Source: SMYC01 sp965197495
Lineage (GTDB): Bacteria > Acidobacteriota > Vicinamibacteria > Marinacidobacterales > SMYC01
Assembly (NCBI GenBank): GCA_965197495.1
Contig: OZ240210.1
Coordinates: 372,001-436,000 of the forward strand
Direction of reading: 5' to 3'
DNA length: 64,000 bases
The notes beneath the pieces were generated by a model that did not search any database, had not been told where the DNA came from, and worked only from the letters and a program-made list of their open reading frames with translations. Below, piece after piece: positions 52,012 through 61,021 of the stretch (positions within the stretch are counted from its first letter, which is position 1; every line of letters starts with the position of its first letter). Position numbers and translations under genes: made by a program.

Positions 52012-53327
52012 CGTCCCTCGTCCAAGAGCTCTTGGAAGACCAGAGGTTGATCGTGACCAGCACCGTATCCGCCCACCGCGTACAAGCGATCCTGTGGAGT
52101 ACTGCGATCGAAGACCATATCGCCTTCCACCCATGTTTGAAGGACCTTGGTGTAAACGCTCAATGGATCTCCGGAAAGAACGACAAAATCGGCGTCCTTG
52201 CCGCGCTCGAGAGAGCCGATGCGATCCTCAAGCTCCAACATCCGTGCGCCCGCCATGGTCAGTCCATAGATCGCGCCGGCGCGACTCATTCCCGCGCGCA
52301 CCGCAAGTGCTGCCGAACGTAGGAAGAGCCGCGAATCGGTGATGCTGTCATCGGTGTGAAAACCAACCACGGCACCTGCTTTCTCTAGCGCTGCGCCGTT
52401 ACCCTGCGAGAATTGTCCGTCCTTGGCCTCGATCTTTCCGCCAGGACTGTCGATGGTAATGATCGATACCGGCGCTCCGGCAGCAGCGATCTCTTCCGTG
52501 ACCTTATGGGCGTCGCTCGCGTGTTGGAGCACGACGCGAAACCCGAACTCTTCCGCGAGTCTAAGGACGGTCAAAATGTCGTCGTAACGATGCGTGTGGT
52601 GGTGTACTATCCGCTTTCCTTCGAGAATTTCGACAAGAGCCTCCATCCGAAGGTCGCGAGGCGGCATCTTTTCCGGGTCACCGTCGGCGCGACGAATTTT
52701 TTCACGGTACTCCTGTGCCTTGACGTACTGCTCTCTTACCAACGCCGCCGACTTGGCTCTGGTGCCCGGAAACGGAGGGTCCCTTCGCGAGTTCGTGCCG
52801 TTCGCCATCTTCATTCCCGACGCGATGCTCCCGTCCTCTCTGCGCACCAAGAAGTCGTCGATGATGCGCCCCTCCCGAAGTTTGAGGTAGAGAGTTTGTC
52901 CGCTCATCAAATGCCCGGAGCCCGGCATGATATTGGCAGTGGTGATGCCGCCCGCCTGCGCCTTTTGCACCCTCGCGTCGCGCATATTGAGTGAGTCCAG
53001 CACGCGCGTGTCCGGTTGGATCGGCGCGCTGCGGTCCGCTCCCCGTGGTCCGGCAATATGGCTATGGGTATCGACCAGACCCGGCATAATGACCAAGCCC
53101 GCGACGTCGTGCCGCTCCGCGTCCGACGGGATATCGACTGAATCGAGGGGACCGACGGCAACGATCTTGCCTTGATGAATGACCAGGACGCCGCTCTCGA
53201 TGTCGACACTTCCGTCCGGGCTTACCGGAATGATCCGGGCGCCGACGAACGCCAGGAGAGTCTCCTGGGTGAGCGCCGGTTTTGCGAGTGCGACAAGAAA
53301 GAACAAGATTGCGATGCGCTTGAACAA
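52008..53327 (-). CDS. Exported amidohydrolase-family protein (first of pair)
   Basis: 439 residues. Signal peptide AILFFLVALAKPALTQ; MPGLVDTHSHIAG near 85 (DTHSH, intact first metal motif); KRIVHHHTHRYDDI and VVLQHASDAHKVTEE carry the next histidines; GFHTDDSITDSR the Asp; LEDRIGSLERGKDADFVVLS the C-terminal motif. A periplasmic peptidase or imidazolonepropionase-like hydrolase. The start is TTG at 53327 with AGGAGG six to eight bases upstream. Together with the next gene it forms a two-gene operon; such pairs of unequal amidohydrolases are known in Acidobacteriota and related phyla. The N-terminal flank (53328-53480) has no other gene. Confidence 0.88.
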   Translation of the reverse strand: MFKRIAILFFLVALAKPALTQETLLAFVGARIIPVSPDGSVDIESGVLVIHQGKIVAVGPLDSVDIPSDAERHDVAGLVIMPGLVDTHSHIAGPRGADRSAPIQPDTRVLDSLNMRDARVQKAQAGGITTANIMPGSGHLMSGQTLYLKLREGRIIDDFLVRREDGSIASGMKMANGTNSRRDPPFPGTRAKSAALVREQYVKAQEYREKIRRADGDPEKMPPRDLRMEALVEILEGKRIVHHHTHRYDDILTVLRLAEEFGFRVVLQHASDAHKVTEEIAAAGAPVSIITIDSPGGKIEAKDGQFSQGNGAALEKAGAVVGFHTDDSITDSRLFLRSAALAVRAGMSRAGAIYGLTMAGARMLELEDRIGSLERGKDADFVVLSGDPLSVYTKVLQTWVEGDMVFDRSTPQDRLYAVGGYGAGHDQPLVFQELLDEGR

Positions 53328-53480
53328 ATCCTACCTCCTCACGTCAGGTCTAGTGACAGAACTTCATCAGGAGATTCTATTCGAGTCCCTCATGTTCGGT
53401 CCACATGATGGTAACTTTGAGCTACGCGCAAGAGTCGGGGTTCAGTGCCGCGCCTCCCAATATGCGGTCATCTGAGTCGA

Positions 53481-54428
53481 TTATCCCACGTCCGACAGAA
53501 TCTCCTCGTCTGCTTCCGAGTAACGAGGCTGGAATCCTGGCCCCTCTGCTGGCTCGGCGGTCAGGTCAATGACGCCCGGCCCGTACTTCTTCGCCAAGAA
53601 TCGTTCTCGATAGAGGTGGTAGGCCGCGTCGCAGACCCTCGCCGTATAGTACGCGTTGAAACCGCCTCCCACAGCCGCGCCCATGATCGGGACAGCCTGG
53701 GCCAGCTTGACCTTCGTGAGACGTATGCCCAGTGCCCGCGCGATCTGCTGGACAACCTCTACAAATGCGTGCTTCTCCAGCGTCTTCCACGCTTTCTTCT
53801 TCGCGGCGTCAGCAGCGATTCTCGCCAACTGAGCCATCACAGGCGCTTTCGCCGCATCACTCGGGCTGGACGCCAAACCCAACACGTTCATGGCGAAGAC
53901 GCGTTCTCGTTGAGAAGCAACGTCGAAACCGTAGTAGGTGGCGTATTCAGCGATCGCGCGAAGATTCAAGGTCACCAACGCTGGAATGTCGGCTATCAGT
54001 CCAGGAACTCCGGCGGCGCCGGCAGTCGCTCCCTCAGCGAACGCCAGCCCTGTGTACTTGGCGTCCAACCGACCGACCACCGCGTCGACCTGTTCCAGGT
54101 CGAGCTTGAAGACGTCTGCATGTCGATGAACGTCGTGCCCTTTTTCGCGAAACTCGACGTAGACAGCGTCGCGACGCACGGCCCAAGCGGCAGCGTCCCC
54201 GAGGACATGTAACGTGCCGGCGAGCGCCTTGGCGAGCACGTCATGCAGACCCGTTGCGGCGGCCGCTTTCCCGATCAGCGCCCGCACGCGGTCGACGGGC
54301 CAACCGATTTGGCGCATGGTCTGGCCGAACCAGCCCTGGTCGGGTTTCTTCCACTCGCCGATCTGCTCGCGCGCCCGGTTCTCGTAGTCCGACGGCTTTC
54401 CGCTCATACCGCTCTTGGTCGGAGTCAT
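53481..54428 (-). CDS. EcsC-family protein, intact copy
   Basis: 315 residues. EcsC domain from about residue 30: QGWFGQTMRQIGWPVDRVRA, GATAGAAGVPGLIADIPALV (hydrophobic hairpin), MGAAVGGGFNAYYTARVCDA near the end. The family associates with membranes through glycine-rich hairpins and is found near membrane GTPases and ABC transporters; biochemical role unknown. Start at 54428 (MTPTKSGMSG) or the second methionine at 54407. A second, rearranged copy is at 26575-27587. The next gene, present at the other locus, is reduced here to its first codons at 53467-53474. Confidence 0.85.
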   Translation of the reverse strand: MTPTKSGMSGKPSDYENRAREQIGEWKKPDQGWFGQTMRQIGWPVDRVRALIGKAAAATGLHDVLAKALAGTLHVLGDAAAWAVRRDAVYVEFREKGHDVHRHADVFKLDLEQVDAVVGRLDAKYTGLAFAEGATAGAAGVPGLIADIPALVTLNLRAIAEYATYYGFDVASQRERVFAMNVLGLASSPSDAAKAPVMAQLARIAADAAKKKAWKTLEKHAFVEVVQQIARALGIRLTKVKLAQAVPIMGAAVGGGFNAYYTARVCDAAYHLYRERFLAKKYGPGVIDLTAEPAEGPGFQPRYSEADEEILSDVG

Positions 54429-54620
54429 CCCGAGCCAACACCCACGAAACCAGCGGGGACGTCGCGGATCATACCATGTCGGCGGACGGCGCTCGCCAGC
54501 GCAGGAGCGCGGGTGCGGTCCACGGGCGGCCTCAAGAGTCCCGCCCTTGTCGTTCAGAACGAGGGGTACAAGAGTTCACGCCTATAGCATTTCACATGAA
54601 TTGTTTGGTATCAATGGATT

Positions 54621-55824
54621 GGTGCTTCCGCAATCAAGTGTTGGTGGGCAGGCAATAACCCATCTCCGTGCTAGAGTTTGAGCCCGATTTCGAGAGACGC
54701 AGTTCTTTCGTGGACAAGGGCGAAGCCGAATTGAAGAATCGAAGATGTCTCAATCCCGCATGTACGTTCCACGGAAGAGTCGGTTCCGGGAACATCGTCC
54801 GCCACGGCTTCACCAGAACGAGATCCGGGAAACGGCGTCGATACCGGTGCGTCAGGTGCGCAAAGACGTTCTCTTCGACCAAAGGCACGCCGTACTACCG
54901 TCTCCAGCATCGAAGGGCGACTTTCGACGCAGTGGTCGCTCTCAGAGTCGAGGGCGTCAGCATCTCTGCGGTTGCGCGCATCGAAGGGCTTGCCTGGAAC
55001 ACCGTCGCTCGATGACTTGAGAAAGCCGCCGACGTTTGCCGTGGCTTCAACCAGAGACGGACTACCGGATTCGGCGTCGAGGAGCTCCAGGCCGACGAAA
55101 TTCGCTCCTTCGCCGGCGGCAAGACGCGGCTGACGTGGATATTCGTCGCGATCGAAGTCTGGTCCCGTCTCTGGCCCTCGACCGTCGTCGGGCGTCGAAG
55201 CTACCGGAACACACTCGCTCTCTTGCGCGACGTGGCCAACCGGATGGATTGGGAGCGTCTTCCCCTGATCGTCACCGACGGATTCGATTTCTACGAGAGG
55301 GTCGTCCGACGCGTCTTTGGACCAGCTTGTCTCTATGGCCAGGTTCTCAAGACGCGCAGGAATGATCGTATCGTGAAGGTCGAACGAAGAGCGCTGGTTG
55401 GAGCCTCGTGGCGATTCGATGAAGCCCTCAATAACTCCGAGGACTCTTCGACATTGAATACGTCGTTTATCGAGCGGCTCAACCTCACAATTCGTCAAGG
55501 GTCGGCGTACTTGCGTCGGCGGTCGCCATGCCACGCCCGCGCGAAGGAGACACTCGAGGACCACCTGGAGTTGCTGCGCTGTTATTACAACTTCGTCCGA
55601 TCGCATAGGGCGTTGAAGTTCGGGCGGGAAACCAGGACGCCGGCGATGCAGGCTGGACTGACCACGCGGCGGCTGACGCTCAGGGAGATCTTCGTGTGCA
55701 CGCCGACGTCCCTATCAATATTAATAGAGCCCGACGCGATGGCGTTCGCCGGCACACGTAGGTCGGCTACCGCGGTTGTAGAAATGCCCCTGGCGGCGTA
55801 GTAACACTTGATGGCGGAAGCACC
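54621..55824 (+). mobile_element. IS1-like insertion sequence (1204 bp)
   Basis: Tips GGTGCTTCCGCAATCAAGTG and inverted CACTTGATGGCGGAAGCACC. This is the most complete member in the window; its left end recurs at 2970, 16252 and 16468 and its tips delimit the 166-bp MITE. Confidence 0.88.
54668..55801 (+). pseudogene. IS1-like transposase with one in-frame stop
   Basis: About 377 codons. N-terminal zinc-binding start CLNPACTFHGRVGSGNIVRH, YRCVRCAKTFSSTKGTPYYR; then DEIRSFAGGKTRLTWIFVAI (first Asp), LIVTDGFDFYERV (second Asp) and SFIERLNLTIRQGSAYLRRR (Glu). At 55013-55015 a TGA replaces what is probably TGG (VAR-W-LEKA), with both sides in the same frame. Otherwise complete, so inactivation is very recent. 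Confidence 0.88.
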
Positions 55825-56140
55825 CGAATATGGCGATCGCGCTCCTGCATGGCGGTGTTCGAATTCTGACTGAGCGTCGCGTTTCGTTGCGGCGGAATCA
55901 CCACGCGCGTCCTTCGTCCAGGACTGTGCGCTTCGATGGCTTCGTAGACCGCTTCCTTGTCGTATGCACTGTCCGCCGCCACCGACACTAGAGGTGCTTG
56001 AATCTGTGTTAGCAAAGCGGGGACTCGGGTTGCGTCGCGAGCTCGTGACGCCGTCAGTTCGGACGCAACAATGGTGCCGGTCTTGCGATCAACGGCGATG
56101 TGCAACTTGCGCCATGCGCGCTGCTTTGGCGGTTTGCGAG
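55825..56140 (-). pseudogene. IS5-like transposase internal fragment
   Basis: Minus strand reads RKPPKQRAWRKLHIAVDRKT, VASELTASRARDATRVPALL, VAADSAYDKEAVYEAIEAHS, MQERDRHIR, as in 20708-21670 residues about 138-245. It replaces the end of the McrC gene and abuts the IS1-like element, so the IS1-like element apparently cut an older IS5-like copy. Confidence 0.85.
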
Positions 56141-57369
56141 CGTTGCGTCGTCTGGCGGAGGCCCCGCACCTTCGCCGCCAGGGCGTGGAGCTCACCCTCC
56201 AGGCAGGGAATCGGGCCGGCGAGATCGAGCGTGACGACGTGGAAGTGCTTTCCTGCATGGCGGACCCGATAGTCCAGCGTGGAAGACCCGCCTTCGGCGT
56301 TTCCCTCAGCATAGACCAGAAGTCCGCCGGGCAGGTCCAGCGCCGTGGCATAGGCCAGCATCTGGTACAGGTCTGCGTTCGGTACCCGCTCGTCCTTCGT
56401 CCGCTTGTACTTCGCATCGCCCACGAAGGTGCAGACCCGGTCGTCCCACCAGGAGAGGTCGGGCTGGAGACGGACGCGGCCCGCCTCGTCTAGGTGCACC
56501 AGGTACTCGCCGGAAAGCCGATTGTCGGAACGGAAGCTGTGCTCGGAAAGCTCCAGGCACTCCCGCAGCCCAACTGTCACGAACTCCTGGAAGACCTGGT
56601 TCATGTCCATCAGGAAGCCGGGCGCACGGACCTTGCCGCGACCGGCCTCGAACGCGCCGTGCCGCAGGACGAGCCGCGCGAGTGTCGCCACGCTGCGGTA
56701 ATGTTCGTTCAGGCGATCGAACTTGACCTCTGGCACGGCGCTAGGCGGAAAGGCCGCGAGCGACACGTCCCTCAGCGATTCCGCAACCCAGGTGACGCCA
56801 CTGCGCGCTTCCCGCGAGCGCAGCCGCAGGCTGCCAAGACACTGAGCGGCCGCCTTTACAAGGCGGTTCAGGAGGATGTCGGCCGTAAACTCGTCGTAGC
56901 GCACCTCGACCGGCAGTGGAATGCCGAACCTGCGGCGGACCTGGTCGTCGAACCGGATGCGCCCGCGCACGGCAGGCAGCGCATCCTCCTCGGCGCGGTA
57001 GCCGTGAAGCAGCCCGCGCGAGAACGCCCTGCGGGAGGCAGCGCTGAACGCGAGCGCCAGCGCGTCAGGCAGCGCCGAGCGCTCGGGGAAGCCTAACTCG
57101 CGCCTCTGGAGCTTGACCTTCCCTATTGCATAGCACGCGAGCGATAGCAGTTGCCGGATTCCGATCTTGGGCGCGATGCGCACCGACAGCCTACCCATCT
57201 CGACAGCGCCGACGACGCAACCGGGGGTAAGCCTGTATTCATTCGCCGTGCCGGGGACCGGCGCAATGGTGAGACCGGTGAGACCAAGGTTCGCCAGCGC
57301 GTCCCGTTCGTCCACGGAGAGGGGGAGCGGCATGCTCTCCGTGTACTCTCGAAGGTCAATCTCTCGCAT
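56089..57369 (-). CDS. mcrC: McrC-type 5-methylcytosine restriction component
   Basis: 426 residues. N-terminal REYTESMPLPLSVDERDALA; middle RIRFDDQVRRRFGIPLPVEV and YDEFTADILLNRLVKAA; the C-terminal PD-(D/E)XK nuclease has LQPDLSWWDDRVCTFVGDAK (D...DxK), then NADLYQMLAYATALDLPGGL. McrC is the nuclease partner of the McrB GTPase and cleaves DNA near modified cytosines. ATG at 57369 overlaps the mcrB stop by 14 bases. After LAAKVRGLRQT the frame enters IS5-like sequence, so the last native residues are replaced by about 18 foreign ones; the catalytic core is intact. Confidence 0.88.
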   Translation of the reverse strand: MREIDLREYTESMPLPLSVDERDALANLGLTGLTIAPVPGTANEYRLTPGCVVGAVEMGRLSVRIAPKIGIRQLLSLACYAIGKVKLQRRELGFPERSALPDALALAFSAASRRAFSRGLLHGYRAEEDALPAVRGRIRFDDQVRRRFGIPLPVEVRYDEFTADILLNRLVKAAAQCLGSLRLRSREARSGVTWVAESLRDVSLAAFPPSAVPEVKFDRLNEHYRSVATLARLVLRHGAFEAGRGKVRAPGFLMDMNQVFQEFVTVGLRECLELSEHSFRSDNRLSGEYLVHLDEAGRVRLQPDLSWWDDRVCTFVGDAKYKRTKDERVPNADLYQMLAYATALDLPGGLLVYAEGNAEGGSSTLDYRVRHAGKHFHVVTLDLAGPIPCLEGELHALAAKVRGLRQTTQRSQTAKAARMAQVAHRR

Positions 57370-58951
57370 CGCTCTTGCCGCCAGCATCCTGCGCGGCGTC
57401 ACTATCTTCCTGCTCCCCGCCGCCCAGGGCGTCCGCGCCGCGGAGCTTGTCGAGCGCGAACTCACACAGCCGGTCGCGCTCTCCAAACAGATGCTCCTCC
57501 ATGTACGGCAGGACGTTATGCTTCCAGATGCGCTCGACGGCGGCATCGTCGAGGTCCGTGCGCATAAAGTAGCTCGGACCGATGGCGGCGTGGTGGTCGT
57601 CCAGCTTCGCATTGGCGCGCTCCACGACACCCGCCACCCAATCCATATTGCCCAAGTCGTTCGCTCCCAGCCAGCGGCGGAGCAGACCCTTGATCGGCTC
57701 TTCGTTCATGGAGAAATCCACGAAGGCGAACCGCCGGCGCAGCGCGAGGTCAACCAGGGCGATGGATCGGTCGGCGGTGTTCATCGTCCCGACGATGTAC
57801 AGGTTGTCGGGCATCGTGAACGTAGACTCTTCCCCTTCCTGATACATCAGTTTCAAGGGAGTTTCGCGGTACTCCAGCAAAAAGTAGAGTTCGCCGAACA
57901 CCTTGGCGAGGTTCCCGCGGTTGATCTCGTCGATGACCAGAAAGTACTTCCCGTCCGGGTCTTTCTCCGCCCGCCTGGCGATCTGCATGAACGGCCCGTC
58001 CTTGAGCTCGAATCCTGGCTGCCGATTGTCAAGCAGCGTCGGGCGGTAGCCCCCCACGAAATCTTCGTACGAATAGGACGGATGGAACTGGACGAGCTGG
58101 CAGCGCTCCCTGCCTCCCGCGAGATGTCGGGCCACCTTCTGCGCGACGTACGTCTTCCCGGTGCCGGGCGGCCCCTGGAAGATGACCTGCTTCTTCTCCC
58201 GGATCAGCGTTTCGATGTTCTGAAGGAAGTCGACCGGGAGGTAAAGCTCCTTGGCGAGGGGGATCATGTCGGGGTCCACGACTGTCTTCACTGGTGGATT
58301 CGTATTCTCCTTCGCTTCCTCTTCGGGCCACCGCTGCATTACCCAGACGATCGACTGGGCTTCAAGCCGGTTCGCCGGCTTCTCGAGCCCTCGCTTCTTC
58401 GCTCTCGATGCGAGTTCATCGAGAAAGGCCAGCGCGTGCCAGTAGATGTCTTCTTCGTCGGCACCTGCGGGCGGACCGTCGTAGCTCAGCCGCCGGAAAG
58501 ACGAGTCGTAAGCCTTCGCCATGTACGGCGGATATCGGTCCAGGCCGAGAGCCATGAGCAGTACGGAGATGGTCCTCAGGCGGCTCCGCAATCCCTTTGC
58601 TGCCCCCTCATATGGAAGTCGCTCCGAAAACGCCCGAATGTCGCCCGGCTTCAAGTCCCCGTCAGACCAAACCGTTCTGAGCGCCTCGCGCCCAGCCTTC
58701 CGGTCGCTGTCCAGCCAATTCCTGAGATTGTCGGCACCTCTCCAGTTCATCGGGTGGCCCTGCCGTCCTGACAGTGCCTGCTTGAGGAGATCGAACCACT
58801 CGTCCTTACCGGCCAAGAGCGCACTGCGAGCATCTTTCAGCTTCTTCCCGATCTCGCGCTTGTAGTCGATCTCGTCGCTGTCAAGCCTGTCGGTGGCGAT
58901 ATACCGCCGCACGCTCTCAAGGTACTGATCCCACTTCCCCTCGGTTGGCAT
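57356..58951 (-). CDS. mcrB: McrB-type GTPase of methyl-dependent restriction
   Basis: 531 residues. The AAA+ domain has Walker A QGPPGTGKTYVA near 258, Walker B YFLVIDEINRGN near 340, and GTMNTADRSIALVD near 390, the MNTADRS signature of McrB GTP specificity. The N-terminal about 240 residues (KWDQYLESVRRYIATDRLDS..., WHALAFLDELASRAKKR) are the modified-DNA-recognition part and differ between systems. The ATG at 58951 has AGGAG nine bases upstream, only some 18 bases from the IS3-family element; a longer open frame through the IS to 59161 is not native. Translocates on DNA and activates McrC. Whether a promoter survived the insertion is unclear. Confidence 0.9.
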   Translation of the reverse strand: MPTEGKWDQYLESVRRYIATDRLDSDEIDYKREIGKKLKDARSALLAGKDEWFDLLKQALSGRQGHPMNWRGADNLRNWLDSDRKAGREALRTVWSDGDLKPGDIRAFSERLPYEGAAKGLRSRLRTISVLLMALGLDRYPPYMAKAYDSSFRRLSYDGPPAGADEEDIYWHALAFLDELASRAKKRGLEKPANRLEAQSIVWVMQRWPEEEAKENTNPPVKTVVDPDMIPLAKELYLPVDFLQNIETLIREKKQVIFQGPPGTGKTYVAQKVARHLAGGRERCQLVQFHPSYSYEDFVGGYRPTLLDNRQPGFELKDGPFMQIARRAEKDPDGKYFLVIDEINRGNLAKVFGELYFLLEYRETPLKLMYQEGEESTFTMPDNLYIVGTMNTADRSIALVDLALRRRFAFVDFSMNEEPIKGLLRRWLGANDLGNMDWVAGVVERANAKLDDHHAAIGPSYFMRTDLDDAAVERIWKHNVLPYMEEHLFGERDRLCEFALDKLRGADALGGGEQEDSDAAQDAGGKSDARD

Positions 58952-58997
58952 CTGACCTAGCTCCTGGGTGAACCGCCCCGGGTTTTCCGGAGACTGT

Positions 58998-59116
58998 TTT
59001 AGTTGAGTCTCGCCATCTCTAGCGAGCCTTCCTGCGACCGATAGTAGTTCATCTCGTACTCGACGGGGGCGACATTTCCGATCGGCTCCAAGAGTCGTTG
59101 CGTGTTGTACCAATGC
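58998..59116 (-). pseudogene. IS3-family OrfB C-terminal fragment
   Basis: Reads VHWYNTQRLLEPIGNVAPVE, YEMNYYRSQEGSLEMARLN and stops: the standard IS3 OrfB C-terminus. The DDE core was lost when the rve-IS entered. Confidence 0.85.
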
Positions 59117-60552
59117 ACCCCGTCCTGTGCCAAAACTCGGCCCTTTTGAAATAGGCCACAAATCAGCAGCTTAGTGTCTGTGTTTGCGACCGGACCAAGG
59201 GCCGTAGGCTTTACAATCGTCTGGCCCGAGGGTGTTATCTTCAGATCCATGATGACGTACCACGTGCAATTCCTACTGCTCGTTCTAGCTGGCTGGGTCA
59301 ACCGCCAGCAGCAGGATGTGATCGACTACCTGCAAGAGGAGAACCGTGTGCTCCGAGCCGGGCTTCGGGGCAAGCGTCTCAGTCTCTCGGACGACGACCG
59401 GCGCAGGCGCGCGGTCAAGGCCCAGGCTTTGGGCCGCGAGGCGCTGGCCCAGATTGCGTCCGTTGCCACACCCGCTACGCTTCTGCGTTGGTACCGCTGC
59501 CTCATCGCAGCCAAGTACGATGGCAGCAAGAACCGGAGCCCAGGCCGACCTCCGACGGCGAAGGACATCCGTGAGCTCATTGTGCGCGTGGCGCAGGAGA
59601 ACCCGACGTGGGGATATACGCGCCTGCGAGGCGCACTCAAGAACCTAGGACATGAACTCGGACGCAACACTATCAAGAGGATCCTCGCCGAGCACGGTAT
59701 CGCGCCTGCCCCGGAGCGGGGCAAGAGCATGTCGTGGAGCACCTTCATCAAGGCTCATTGGGGCGCCATCGCAGCGACAGACCTGTTCACCGTCGAGGTT
59801 GTGAACCCGTTCGGGCTCGTCCGCTACCATGTCCTGTTTGTCATCGATATCGCCACTCGCTGCGTGTGCATCGGTGGGATAACGTCGGACCCCAACGGGG
59901 AGTGGATGAAGCAGGTGGCAAGAAACCTCACGGACATGTGGGATGGTTTCCTCCTTGGCAAGCGATACCTCATCCACGACCGGGACCCGCTATTCACCGA
60001 GGCGGTACGTGGGCTCTTGAGAGATTCAGGCGTGAAGCCCCTGCGCCTTCCCGCCAATAGTCCGAATCTGAACGCATACGCGGAAAGATTCGTTCTCTCC
60101 ATACGTCGAGAGTGTCTCGACCGCTTCGTACCTCTCAGTGAGCGACACCTGCGCACAGCGGTAACCGAATACGTAGTGCACTATCACACAGAACGGAACC
60201 ACCAAGGTCTCGGCAACGAGCTCCTCACACCTCTGCCGGCAAGCGCGAATGACACTGGCCCCATCGTGTCGCGAGAGCGACTTGGGGGCATTCTCAACTA
60301 CTACTGCCGTGCCGCGTAGATGGTCGCCGGCGACGGTAGTCCCTCGGCGGGCTCGACCGGCGTAGCGTGGAAACAGCTTCAGGAACATGCTTCGATATTC
60401 GCTCTCGACTAGGTGGTCATCTGCATGGTGACGACCCGCCCGTCCAAGACGATTGTAAAGCCCACGGCCCTTGGCCCGGTCGCAAACACAGACACTAAGT
60501 TGCTGATTTATGGCCTATTTCAAAAGGGCCGAGTTTTGGCACAGGAAGGGGT
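59117..60552 (+). mobile_element. Rve-type insertion sequence, copy 2
   Basis: 1436 bp, same length as copy 1; the right tip has ACAGGAAGGGGT instead of ACAGGACGGGGT. Inserted in the IS3-family OrfB. Flanking bases give no clear target duplication. Confidence 0.92.
59252..60319 (+). CDS. Rve-type DDE transposase, copy 2
   Basis: 355 residues, very similar to 40976-42043 (differences such as K/S in RL[KS]LSDDD and R/Q in VA[RQ]ENPTWG). All catalytic motifs (AATDLFTVEV, HDRDPLFTEA, NLNAYAERF) present. Start at 59252, the second of two adjacent ATGs, matches copy 1. Confidence 0.9.
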   Translation: MTYHVQFLLLVLAGWVNRQQQDVIDYLQEENRVLRAGLRGKRLSLSDDDRRRRAVKAQALGREALAQIASVATPATLLRWYRCLIAAKYDGSKNRSPGRPPTAKDIRELIVRVAQENPTWGYTRLRGALKNLGHELGRNTIKRILAEHGIAPAPERGKSMSWSTFIKAHWGAIAATDLFTVEVVNPFGLVRYHVLFVIDIATRCVCIGGITSDPNGEWMKQVARNLTDMWDGFLLGKRYLIHDRDPLFTEAVRGLLRDSGVKPLRLPANSPNLNAYAERFVLSIRRECLDRFVPLSERHLRTAVTEYVVHYHTERNHQGLGNELLTPLPASANDTGPIVSRERLGGILNYYCRAA

Positions 60553-60589
60553 TACGCGGCAGCCACCAACACTTGATTACGGAAGCACC

Positions 60590-60650
60590 AGCATCCGGCA
60601 GAAAGGCTCGACCCCGTAACTCTCACGGTTCGCGTCGACGAACAACACCT
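60590..60650 (-). pseudogene. IS3-family OrfB N-terminal stub
   Basis: Minus strand reads VKVLFVDANRESYGVEPFCR, ML, the usual OrfB start, then the IS1-like tip CCAACACTTGATTACGGAAG. Adjacent to the OrfA stop, as in frameshift-coupled IS3 elements. Confidence 0.7.
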
Positions 60651-60971
60651 TCACTTCGGTCGGCAGTCGAGCTCCGCCTGGGCGAAAAACGCCGACGCCT
60701 TGCGAAGGATCTCGTTCGCCCGCTTTAGCTCACGGTTCTCTCGCTCAAACTCCTTCAGCCGCTGACGCTCGTCCGTCGTCCGTCCCGCTCGTTTCCCAGC
60801 ATCACGCTCTGCTCGCCGCACCCACGTGCGTAGCGTTTCCCGCGTACAGTCAATCTTCGACGCAATCGATGAGATCGCTGACCACTGAGATTCGTGCTGA
60901 GCCTGCTGGTCGAAAACCATCCGCACTGCGCGCTCTTTTACCTCCGGTGAATACCTGCTTCGTCTTGTCAT
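60651..60971 (-). CDS. IS3-family OrfA (helix-turn-helix)
   Basis: 106 residues starting MTRRSRYSPEVKERAVRMVF, with the HTH (ISSIASKIDCTRETLRTWVR) and a C-terminal leucine zipper (LKEFERENRELKRANEILRK, ASAFFAQAELD). The HTH_Tnp_1 family. Intact, but without its OrfB partner it cannot transpose. Confidence 0.92.
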   Translation of the reverse strand: MTRRSRYSPEVKERAVRMVFDQQAQHESQWSAISSIASKIDCTRETLRTWVRRAERDAGKRAGRTTDERQRLKEFERENRELKRANEILRKASAFFAQAELDCRPK

Positions 60972-61021
60972 GACTCCATCCTCTCAAGAGGTGGAGTCTC
61001 CGGGAAACCCGGGGCAGTTCA

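Larger units (their letters stand above)
58969..61021 (-). mobile_element. IS3-family element split by the rve-type IS
   Basis: Tips TGAACCGCCCCGGGTTTTCC at 58969 and inverted ...CGGGAAACCCGGGGCAGTTCA ending 61021. OrfA is complete (60651-60971); OrfB survives as an N-terminal stub (60590-60650) and a C-terminal piece (58998-59116). Rve-IS copy 2 and an IS1-like tip (60565-60590) replace the middle. No matching short target repeats flank the tips. Confidence 0.85.

Noticed and set aside
57167..58771. 534-codon plus-strand frame opposite McrB/McrC
   Set aside because: Antisense to clear McrB and McrC motifs; composition artefact.
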